Position numbers and translations under genes: made by a program
NCBI GenBank assembly: GCA_036873135.1
Contig: JAPTYO010000011.1
Location: 12,619,747-12,683,746, forward strand
Reading direction: 5' to 3'
DNA length: 64,000 nt
Source: Clarkia xantiana subsp. parviflora
Lineage: Eukaryota > Streptophyta > Magnoliopsida > Myrtales > Onagraceae
In this document: piece by piece, positions 46,441 through 55,523 of the stretch
How positions within the stretch are numbered: the first letter of the stretch is position 1
Layout of the letters: every line of letters begins with the position of its first letter
The notes under the pieces: generated by a model
What the model saw: only the letters and a program-made list of their open reading frames with translations
Told to the model about the DNA's origin: nothing
Databases searched by the model: none

Positions 46441-47130
46441 ATGAGAAGGCACTCGACTAGTCGAGGATGAGCGATTCGAACAGGTTTTTGCGCCTGGATA
46501 CATGGCAAACTACTAGCTAGTCCCAGCACTTCAAAGTATCTGGGATGTCAAACAAGGAGATGAAGAGTCAACTTGGAACTATTTCAAGCGCTACACGCTG
46601 AATGCTTCCTTAGTGAAGGCAACCAAGGAGGCAGTGATCAATGCATTTTTCATGAACACGAACGCTCGTTCATTCCTCCTCTTCGGAAGAGTTTATTGCT
46701 GGAGGACAACCCAAACAATGGGTGATCTCAAAGACAAGCTTGAAAGGGCAACTGAATGCGAGAAAGAACTGGGGTGGTGCAAACCACACACAAGCCAAGG
46801 GAAGGTATCCGCGCATACAAACACAAGCAGGGGGCAAGCAACAGCGCAAATTATACTTTCACTCCTTTGAATATAGGAGTTTAAGAATTATACGACAGCA
46901 TCCTGCAAGACAAGTTACCTCCCCCAGGCGAGACAATGCAAGCGTTCCTCGGAACAAATATAACTGACTGGTGAAAGTTCTACAGTACCTGAGGACACAA
47001 CACCAACGACGACCTCACTTTGCGGATCGAAATTGAAGAGATGATATCTCTTGGAGCGTTGTAGGGTCGTATGGCGCGCAACCAACCGACTCCGTGAACA
47101 AAATGACTTGGGAGGCAACAAACACATCCC
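46441..47130 (+). pseudogene. Element Q: second gypsy gag piece after the protease
   Basis: A gag capsid segment: LQSIWDVKQGDEESTWNYFKRYTLNASLVKATKEAVINAFF, MGDLKDKLERATECEKEL, then a basic stretch, FTPLNIG and a decayed knuckle region (EDTT, IEIEEMISLGAL). This is the C-terminal half of a Tat-type gag and differs from K's own gag. It sits where RT is expected, so K protease has been joined to a different element by deletion or recombination. Several stops. Confidence 0.65.
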
Positions 47131-47519
47131 TCCCCAATACTACATTACTCACAACTTTAATCTACTTTCAACTTTTTTTATCTAAGTAGTTTAAGACAGC
47201 TGTAGGACATTTACACATGGGTGATCAGTTGACCCCATTCGCAAAACATTGTAAATACTCCGCAGTGCTAATGAAGTTAATGTATTTTCGTAGATACAAC
47301 ATTACTTATACATCAACAACAATCCCTACTCTGAAATGATACCAAGTAGTGGACTCTATGCACATAATTTGCATCAACAATACAAGCTACAACGCTAAAC
47401 ACAACAAACGGTCTATATTATACGCCACCAACATGTCAACACTCGACGTCAACAACGAGCAATTGATACGCTCTCTCTCTCTCGACATCTATTATGTCTA
47501 TTCTAAACAACTACAACAA
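47131..47519 (+). other. Non-coding segment after Q gag
   Basis: No domain recognised; AC-rich on the plus strand. Probably 3' non-coding sequence of Q. Confidence 0.5.
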
Positions 47520-47850
47520 CATGCTAACATGGCGCGACATCCCCAGCTTGGGGGCAACCCCATGATCACAACGACCATTCCTTGGGATTTTTAAAACAAC
47601 ATACGATCATCTACAATGTGGTGCAACATCCTCTATACGAGGGCAACCCCACACTACATGGTGCGACGTCCTCTATGCGAGGGCAACCCCATGAAAACAT
47701 GGCGCAACATCCTCTATACGAGGGCAACCCCATGTCATCTTGCTGCGGACTATGAAACCCAGTATAGATTACTAAATACTCGGGCGTGATTTCACCCCCA
47801 CATAGCATGGCGTGACATCCTCTATACGAGGGTAACCCCATGGGAACCTA
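47520..47850. repeat. Tandem units with CATCCTCTATACGAGGGCAA
   Basis: About five irregular units of 40-70 bases, each with the hairpin-like core CCTCTATACGAGG. It explains the Gly-Leu-Pro-Ser-Tyr repeats visible on the minus strand. Confidence 0.8.
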
Positions 47851-48005
47851 CTACTAAACACAAGTAGCGTTCATTACTAAACACCCTTCTACGTCGGCAA
47901 GAGCGTATCCTGAGATCATCCCTATACGTAATGCATCAAAAAACTCACCAAACCTACAAGTCGAGTCTTGTAAAACGTTACCTTGGACGTGAACAAGTAA
48001 CGGAA

Positions 48006-48535
48006 ACAAAACACTTCAATTTAGCAAATCGTGTCTTGCCACAACGTCGTCTTGGAATGGTCCAAGAGATGGTAAAAACTACAAGGCGTATTGCACGACT
48101 TACGTTCCGCCCCTTGGAATAACCAAGTGGAGGCGTATTAGCATCGCAAGGTAAGTACATGGAATAGCCAACGGAACGCCTTGCAACAACGCTACAGCGG
48201 GGGTACCTAAGTAGCAGACATAAAACACATCCAAATTAACAAGTCGTGTCTTGCCATAACGTCGCTTTGGAATGGCCCAAAGGACGGTAAAAACTACAAG
48301 GCGTATTACACGACCTTTGTTCTACCCCTTGGAATAACCAAGTGGAGGCACACTAGCATCGCAGGGTAAGTACATGGATTAGCCAGCAGAACGCCCTGCA
48401 ACAACATTACTCGGGGTATTCCCAACTAACGGATGGAAAAACGCACCAAACTAACAAGTAGCGTCTTGTCACAACGTCGCCTTAGAGTGGACTAAGAGTC
48501 GGTAAAAACTAAAGTCTCGCCTCGTCGAGACGGCT
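48006..48535. repeat. 216-base tandem repeat, 2.4 copies
   Basis: Units start near 48006, 48222 and 48437 and share TCTTGCCACAACGTCG and GGTAAAAACTACAAGGCGTA. The block CAACGTCGCCTTAGAGTGG also occurs reversed in G's 3' region (58390-58405), linking Q to G. Confidence 0.85.
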
Positions 48536-48687
48536 CTCCTATGTACGTGTAAGGGCCTTGCGCATTACTACCCACAAATGCCAAGAACCGGGATAAGGGT
48601 CTTGCGCATTACTACCCATAAATGGGAAATACCATTGCAATGTCTTGCGTGTTACTAACCACAAAATACGGCAAACATACTACTCAT
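48536..48687. repeat. Short repeats with TTGCGCATTACTACCCA
   Basis: Three units of about 50 bases up to the start of element J. Confidence 0.6.
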
Positions 48688-48806
48688 TGTAAGCATATGG
48701 TGATGGGCGCCGTAATTGGTAGCCCATAATATGTATAGTTTACCTAATGAACTTGGGTAAATTTCACATTAGGGTAATTGGGCTAGACCCAAATCCCAAT
48801 TGACAT

Positions 48807-48830
48807 GGGAGGCCCAAAATTGGGCCTCCC
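48807..48830 (+). promoter_or_regulatory. Element J LTR: GGCCCA/TGGGCC palindrome
   Basis: 11-base arms GGGAGGCCCAA / TTGGGCCTCCC with AA between. It holds two site-II cores (TCP-type binding) about 35 bases upstream of the hairpin. Confidence 0.6.
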
Positions 48831-48865
48831 CAAATACATAGGCCGGCCGAATCTTTATGGTGGGG

Positions 48866-48904
48866 TAAAGTGGACTTTTGTCCACTTTACTCCTCCTATA
48901 AATA
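48866..48904 (+). promoter_or_regulatory. Element J LTR: perfect hairpin and TATA box
   Basis: Perfect 10-base arms TAAAGTGGAC / GTCCACTTTA with TTTT centre (48866-48889), TATAAATA at 48897-48904. Confidence 0.75.
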
Positions 48905-49291
48905 AGAGGTGTTAGGGAAATATTAGGGTTAAAATCATAATTCCCTCACAAGAGAGTTTTAGAGAGAAAAACCTTCCTCCCCACACTATAAGGTTCGGCC
49001 GCACCAAGTACTTCACCAAGGATGTGCCAAATTGCTTTCGAGCAAACTCTCCAAAGATCTGTCCCTATGCCAAGAATCGATCAGAGGCTTTGCTGTGGAG
49101 CTTATACCGCGTAGGGCTTCTTTCACAAAGACTTCTACGGGTTCCGACCGGAGGATCGCAAACTCCCTTGAGCAAGGATCTTGGACTACGGTTACTCTTG
49201 AGGTATGTGTAAACTTTCTGCTGTGTAATTGATATTACTAGCACATACCATGTTTAAGTTTCCATAGTGATTACTCCCCGTAATCTAACAG

Positions 49292-49303
49292 TGGTATCAG
49301 AGC
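49292..49303 (+). promoter_or_regulatory. Element J: primer binding site, initiator Met tRNA
   Basis: TGGTATCAGAGC, perfect copia-type site one base after the LTR. Confidence 0.9.
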
Positions 49304-49872
49304 CTGTGTTAGGAGTTCATGATTTTAATAAATTGGTATTCTTGAAATCTTTAATTTTGGACCGGAAATTTTAAAGTAAAAAAGATTTCAAATTTCAAAT
49401 TTTTAAGGGTTTATAATAGGTCCGAAATTTTCAGGTTCTTGGTAAATTTGATGTTCATGATCTTCAAGAAAAGTGTAATATTTATCAAAATCAAACATTC
49501 GATTGTAGATCTTATTAAAATTTGATCTTAAAATTTGACCACTTGTTCCCAATTTCATGTTTATGGCCGAAAACCCTAGTGAATTTACAAGGTAAATATT
49601 TTAATTTCTTAGTCACCAAGGATAAAATTTCGGCCAGACTTTAAAAATTATATTGTTTACCATATTTTAATTTTGTTTTTTTTAATTAGGTAACAATATA
49701 TCTATAATTGGGAACATTAAGATAGATTCACAATAATATATAGAAATATATATATCACTATCAATATATCTAAATATTTAAATAGGGTTATAGATATCAT
49801 TCATAGATTTATTTACCTAGAAGATTGAGAAAATATATTGTCAGTACATTTATTACCCTATTTAAGATATTG

Positions 49873-49965
<93 letters not shown>

Positions 49966-51483
49966 TGTTGAACCGAATTTTGCATATATATATATATATA
50001 TTGTTGATTGATTTAATCTTATAGATAGAATCTTAGCAATAAATATATATATGTTTGTGTTTGGTCCGAAATATATATATATATATATATTTAATATTGG
50101 AAATTATTTTATATAATTAATGTTACTTGGTGGTCAAGTTAAATATTTTTTGGACTTTAAAACCCTACTTGGGCCACAAGTAAGCATTTCGGCCCAACCT
50201 TTTAAATTCTAATTATTGGGCCGGTCCAGTATGTTAAACCGGGACGAAATAAAACCGAACTGGATTTTCTCAATCGGTTCGACCTATTCGGTCAGGTCGG
50301 ACCGGGGTAATTAAGTGGATCTAACCAAACCGGTTTTTAGTGTTGAACCGAACCCTATTTTCTTGGACCGGTTCGGACCGAACTAGATTTTAAAATTAAA
50401 AAACCGGACCGAACCGAACCGGATTTTCTAAACCGAACCGAACCGAACCTGACCAAAACGGATTGAAATTGACTGAACCGAACAATGTTTTCCAAACCGA
50501 ATTTAATTTAATTAAAATAGGGAGGTCAAGTTTTAAAATCCAAATGTTTATGAACCTCTAAATGGACCACACAGTGCTCATAGGGTTGCTAACATTTATG
50601 CCTTGTTCCGATTATGGGGATGGATCTCGGAGATACGTCTTTTTAGGACTGGATTAATTAGAGGGCTGAATTGCAATTGTTTATTATTCAATATATATAT
50701 ATATATTAATGCACGATTAGAAATGTTGTCTTGACATAGTCAAGCTAGCTGTAAATTGCATGTTGTGGGCGGAGCCCTGGTTAAATATATGGAATGCGCA
50801 CTAGGATGACATGTTGTGATGGTTGTAAATGCCTAGGATTCATGTCTAGAATGTTGCGTAATTGAATATAAGCATGAATTGCAAATCAGCCCCTAATGTT
50901 TAAAATGTTTTAAAACCGAACACCAGTCGCCAAATATGTATGATTGATGTGAATGTTACATGTTTGACACGTATGCTAGAATGTTGAGGATGAGGTTACA
51001 TTTGATAATTTACTTGTAAGTAGAATTATGAATGCAAGCATGAGTTCCTCGGAACATTAGACGCATGACGCGTAAGCATGTGTGTGGTGTGTATGATGAA
51101 TGTTACTGGCAGATGATAATTTACATGGATAGTAGAATTATCTATGCATGAGTGAATTCATCAGAATGATTTTCCAAAACAAAAAGGGCCTTGGGAAAGC
51201 CAAGATCGGGTATGCTTATTTTAAAATTCCCGTTCCGGTAATTTGTTATTAAAACTGTCTTAAGAGACTTATCTATTAGATAGAAGACGGTGATAGTGTG
51301 AACTCTTTCACAGCCATCTTCCATTGGTTTACTGGTGGTCTGTTGGTTTAGATGACTGAGGAATCATTATTTGTCGGATTCCATCTTAATAGATATTTGA
51401 TGTATGCACTTCTTTCTCAAAATGTTATTGTCTCCCTGATTGTGCATGATTGTCATCGTGTTTAGTAACGAATTACTGCATAG
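49304..51483 (+). other. Element J: non-coding copia leader
   Basis: About 2.2 kb collinear with the other copia leaders: TA run (49876-49961), CCGAACC cluster (50210-50490), ATGGGGATGGATCTCGGA block (50616), GGGAAAGCCAAGATC block (51192). Confidence 0.75.
49876..49961. repeat. (AT)n microsatellite in leader of J
   Basis: About 86 bases of AT repeat. Confidence 0.95.
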
Positions 51484-52212
51484 ATGACAACATCTTGTGC
51501 TAATGAGCTTTTGACTGAGACAAACTATTACTCGTGGAGCAAGCGTGTCAGTGCACTGTTGGAGGACAATGAACTATTAGGTCACATTCAAAAATCCATG
51601 AGCTACCCAGAAGCTGGTCTAACCAAGGACCTAGCATATGCCCATTTTAAATTGGAACAAGATGACAAAAGAGCAAAGGAGATTCTGCTGTCTGAGATGT
51701 CTCAGGAATTCCATGATGAGTATGAGAATGTTCCGATTGCAAAGGACATTTGGGATGCCCTCTTCCTGAGATACGGAATCAGCATGGCAGCAATCCTGCA
51801 CCCAATCATACCTGCCTTGGAAGAAAGCTTTAATGGCTACAGCAAGAGTGTACTGGAAAAGGTATATGATCTCCTTAGCGCTTTGAAACCACTGGAAGAA
51901 GAAGGCCAGGTGGGTGAATGGGATGAAATTCAGGCCATCATCGGGGCCCTCCCGAAGTCTTGGAGAGCAACCAAGGCTTTATTGACTGCCAGTGGTTCTG
52001 TGTTGGATCTTGCATCGGTGCTGAAATTCATCGAGATGGAACAGGCTCGAATGAAACCAGCACCGGGACAAGCTGGGCAAGGGAAGAGGAAGAGGATGAA
52101 CAAAGGAAAGAAACAACAGGAAGTCGATGGTAAAATGTTGACAAAGCCTAAACCTGGCAATCTCCGCCTAAAATCGGAAATAGTCCGCGGAACTCTAGTC
52201 CACACCGAATAG
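51484..52212 (+). CDS. Element J: copia gag (UBN2 type), 242 codons
   Basis: Uninterrupted frame, the longest undamaged coding part among the copia elements here. It starts MTTSCANELLTETNYYSWSKRV; the Met is chosen because copia gag begins just before the NYxxW motif. Core: LEQDDKRAKEILLSEMSQEFHDEY, AKDIWDALFLRYG, SVLEKVYDLLSALKPLEEEG, IIGALPKSWRATKALL. It ends in a Lys/Arg-rich tail. The CCHC knuckle is missing, and no clear knuckle is readable in the 40 bases before protease, so the tail may be frameshifted or deleted. A third gag lineage, distinct from those of B and of A/C. Confidence 0.85.
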   Translation: MTTSCANELLTETNYYSWSKRVSALLEDNELLGHIQKSMSYPEAGLTKDLAYAHFKLEQDDKRAKEILLSEMSQEFHDEYENVPIAKDIWDALFLRYGISMAAILHPIIPALEESFNGYSKSVLEKVYDLLSALKPLEEEGQVGEWDEIQAIIGALPKSWRATKALLTASGSVLDLASVLKFIEMEQARMKPAPGQAGQGKRKRMNKGKKQQEVDGKMLTKPKPGNLRLKSEIVRGTLVHTE

Positions 52213-52247
52213 GCGAAGGTTCAAGGTCCAGCAAATCGCATCCTGAA

Positions 52248-52807
52248 ATGCTGTGCGACGTTGGTTATGTAATGGAAGCTTTTGTTTCCTCTACTGTCAT
52301 GTTAACTGTCTCAAATCCTTCTTGGATTCTTGACTCAGGTGCGACGGACCGCATAGCCAATGACAAGGGACTGTTCGCCAAGTTTAGACGATTGCCAAAG
52401 GATTCTAAGAGGATATACATTGGCGACAACTCACAAGTTAAAGTCAAAAGAGTAGGGAACTGCAAATTGTCTATGAACAATGGCAGGACCATACTAATTG
52501 AGAATGTCCTTTTTGCTCCTAGAATCCGTAGAAATGTTGTTTCTGTTTCCGCTCTCATGAATAATAATTACATTTTATCATTTGAGAAGAACTTTGTTCG
52601 TATTAATGAAGGCAATCTCTTATTCGGCTAGGACTATTCCTTTTATGGCCTCTTTATCATGGATCTGAATGGTAGCATATACACGAATAGAATGTATGCA
52701 TTGTCCACCAGGGAAGCAGAGACTGACGCAACCGGATGGCATGCAAGGCTAGGACATATAAGCAACGACAGGGTCCATTCATTAGCCCAAAGAGAGCTTT
52801 TGCCTGG
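52248..52807 (+). pseudogene. Element J: copia protease and pre-integrase domain
   Basis: Protease with catalytic DSGAT in SWILDSGATDRIAND (about 52327), then YIGDNSQVKVKRVGNC, ILIENVLFAPRIRRNVVSVSALMNNN. A TAG stop at 52629-52631 is followed in the same frame by YGLFIMDLNG and the pre-integrase motif WHARLGHISNDRVHSLAQRELLPG. Element I cuts the frame at 52808. Only one stop, so J was active not long ago. Confidence 0.85.
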
Positions 52808-53012
52808 TGATGGATATACGCCCAATTTGAACCCATCTCCCTTCAAATTGTCTTATTTTGATCGCCCCGGTTATGATTGTAAATCGAAACTTTGACCCGA
52901 ACACTCCTCCAATAGCACGAATGGCCCGGAACGACCAAGGTACTCGTTCGGGTCTATCCAATAATCTCACCTAGGTGAGATCGGGTGGCCTCACCCGATC
53001 CCTCCTAGGAGA
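52808..53012 (+). repeat. Element I: start of gypsy LTR, cut by G
   Basis: Begins TGATGGATATACGCCC, the reverse of the end of the solo LTR at 38740-39456, and shares with it GATTGTAAATCGAAACTT and the palindromes CTCACCTAGGTGAG and CCCTCCTAGGAG. Only the first 205 bases are present; G is inserted at 53013. Confidence 0.75.
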
Positions 53013-53908
53013 TGTTGCGTCCTGGCTGAACTGGGCCGAAGGAACGCATCTGTCTAAGTGGTTGAACGGGTTTCTGGGCTGTCACCCTTCGCGTGGATGA
53101 GGTGTTCGTCCTATGCCGACGACGAGTGTTCGGTTCTATCGCTGAGTCTCGGAAAAGTCTGTGTCTCAAGAGAAGTTTGTGTCTCGGAAAACGGATGTGT
53201 CTCAGGAAATGGCGGTCTGTGCACAAGTCTGAGCGTCTGGGGACATCTTGCTCCTATTTCTCTTCCTCGTCTTAGCCACGGATCACTGGTTCCTGCACAA
53301 AGGGCCAGTACTAGCAAGGAGAGGGGGGGTGGTGCTAGTGGAGCCCTCTCCGATGCCTAAGTCACAATAGGGCTAAAAAGGTAATCTTAGAGAGAGAAAA
53401 TATTTCTAGAGAGAAGTAAGAGCTCAAAGTGCCAAAGTTGGGCAAATGAGAGGATGGGTGAAAATGGGTGGCCAATGCCTCCTATTTATAGGCTTCCTTG
53501 GGACCGGACCCGGTTTTAGAGCGGTTTGATGACGGTTCAAAAGCAAGCGGTAACCGTCATCAATATTGGCAGTGCGCGAACTCGAATTCTCTACACGTAA
53601 CGGTAATCGCGTAAACGGTAATCGCGTAATACCCGTAGTGCAATCCGGACCTCGTCGAATTTGGGCAATTCGGCGAGGTTCGGCTTGCCGCGCAACCCGG
53701 ACCTCCGGATTGCTGCAATCCGGACATCCGGGTTGCTGCAATCCGGACATCCGGGTTGCTGCAACCCGGAGGTCCGGTCCGGACGCGCGTAACGCGCTTC
53801 CAGACCGTTTTGACCCTTGGGAGGCGTTTTTAAACCGTGATGTGATTTTCGGCGTGTTTACGAGGCCCGAAACATAAATACGAACCCGAATTGGACACAT
53901 ATCCATCA
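53013..53908 (-). repeat. Element G: 3' LTR
   Basis: 896 bases, on the plus strand TGTTGCGTCCTGG to CATATCCATCA. Minus-strand TATA box TATAAATA at 53483-53490. It contains palindromic 23-24-base tandem units (53693-53780). Confidence 0.85.
53693..53780. repeat. Palindromic 23-24-base tandem units in G LTR
   Basis: Three units around CCGGATTGCTGCAATCCGG and CCGGGTTGCTGCAACCCGG joined by ACATCCGG; stems differ by an A/G change that is matched on the other arm in the last unit. Confidence 0.75.
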
Positions 53909-55523
53909 CTTGTCCCCGAGTCAAGTAACGGTTTAAAACCTTTCTTGACTCATTTTAAGTTAGGATACGCGTCCAATTTGAGCTTGACGCTAACCTTCCG
54001 GTTTTGATTGTTGGTTGGACGTAGAAGTCTTGATTTCGTCCGTCCTTTGATTTTCCGACCGAGTGACTTTATTTCCTGTCATCACGGTTAGTGCAATAGA
54101 GAATGTGTGTATATATCGCGCAAACATGATTACCGCTAGGGATATAAGTAATTAGTAATATGTCATGCGGACATGCTTTTATCAACATGCATGCACAAGT
54201 AACGGTCATGGCAAAAACGTAATTACGTGATGCTGGAAATATAATCCGTATACTCTAAAACGACTTAGCGATTATTAAATCATGAATCATGCGATATACA
54301 AACATGCATGTAAAATGATGAATTTGATACGCGTAATACCAAAACAATCATGTACGTAGAAGTAAATACTTAGAAGAGGGTGGAGTATACCGTAAGCACT
54401 TAGGCGTGGGTGTAGATGAATTACTCCTTTAATCCTTATCATCAAGGAATCTTTTGGGATATGTGATTACACTAATCCCCAATCATTCTTCCAGCTCTTT
54501 GGGAATTCATTCTTCCTCCTACTTTGCAGGTGATTGCTCCACCATTTCTAGAAACCATTTGCTTGTTCATAGTTTCTTCACCGTCGTAAACTTTAGGTGC
54601 ATCCCGAAAGTTACATGTTTGATTCTTGACTTGTTTTCAGAAATTGACACCACCAATCGACTCAGATCATCGCGAGGATTCCAGCGCCGCCTTCGGAATT
54701 GCCAGACGACGCCGGACGCGCCGTCGCGTGAGTATTGCCCTGCCGGCGCATGTAACCCACGCGCCGCCTTCCCGTGCTCCGTTTTCCGCGGTCTTTACCT
54801 TTCTGAAATCGTCTCGACGAGTGGAGTCCATTGTGATACTTTTCGTCACATTTTGAGGTAGTCTGAAAACTCGATTTTACAGGACAGCTTCGTCTTGATT
54901 TTTGGATGTTGTCATGTTGTTGTTCCTTTGAACTATTTGTCGTTGTCGTTGCATAGAGCTGCTCATTGGTGTTCGTATGTCGAATAATTGCTGATTGGTT
55001 GTTGTTGCTATCGTCGTTAGCTCATGCCTTAGACGATTTTTTACCTCTGTGGATAGTTGTGGTAAAGTCCCCCATTGGACATATTGCCCCCATGCCTTCG
55101 TGTAAAAGCCTTTTGGTCGGTATGCGTAGTTTTTCCCTTAACGGGTTTGTTGGCTGTCGGAAGTTGCCAAACGTCTTTGGGGGTAGCCGTTTGTTGTCTT
55201 GATGCCTTAGAAAAATATTTTTCCTAAGTGTTTTCGTGTTTGCTCTTCGCGGTTCGTCACGTTAGTCGCACCGCTTGCACGATAGCTTCTTGGGGCGTTG
55301 GTCACTTTTGTTGCATGTATCAACTTTGCTATGCGCGTTGACTTTTGCTATGCGCGTTGACTTTGCTATGCGCGTTGACTTTGCTACACATATGTCGTTA
55401 TGTGCATTGGCGCTTTTATGATCGCATGACTTTGACGTGTAGACTTCTTGTTTGGTTCTTTGCAGCTTGTGAAGTCGTAGTAACCTTTTGTGGAACTCCT
55501 TTGTTTTTGATTGAATTGCCGCT
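53909..55523 (+). other. Region upstream of the antisense gene in G
   Basis: Starts with the G purine tract (CTTGTCCCCGAGTCAAG on plus). No recognised domain. Three 18-base units around CTATGCGCGTTGACTTTG lie at 55329-55385. It should hold the promoter and 5' untranslated part of the antisense gene, but I cannot point to a TATA box with confidence. Confidence 0.5.

Larger units (their letters stand above)
48688..49290 (+). repeat. Element J: 5' LTR
   Basis: 603 bases, TGTAAGCATATGG to CCGTAATCTAACA. Closest to A's LTR. It carries the site-II palindrome, hairpin and TATA box listed next. Confidence 0.9.
48688..52807 (+). mobile_element. Element J: copia retrotransposon, 5' half
   Basis: LTR, primer site, 2.2 kb leader, gag, protease and pre-integrase motif are in order; at 52808 gypsy element I interrupts it. 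Its integrase, RT and 3' LTR should lie beyond the right edge after the guests. Among the copia elements here it has the most complete gag-protease part. Confidence 0.85.

Noticed and set aside
47611..47841. Gly-Leu-Pro-Ser-Tyr repeat protein on minus
   Set aside because: Explained by the short tandem units with CATCCTCTATACGAGGGCAA.
54454..55202. Several plus-strand frames of 60-135 codons upstream of the antisense gene
   Set aside because: No conserved motif, overlapping in different frames; more likely leader or promoter sequence.
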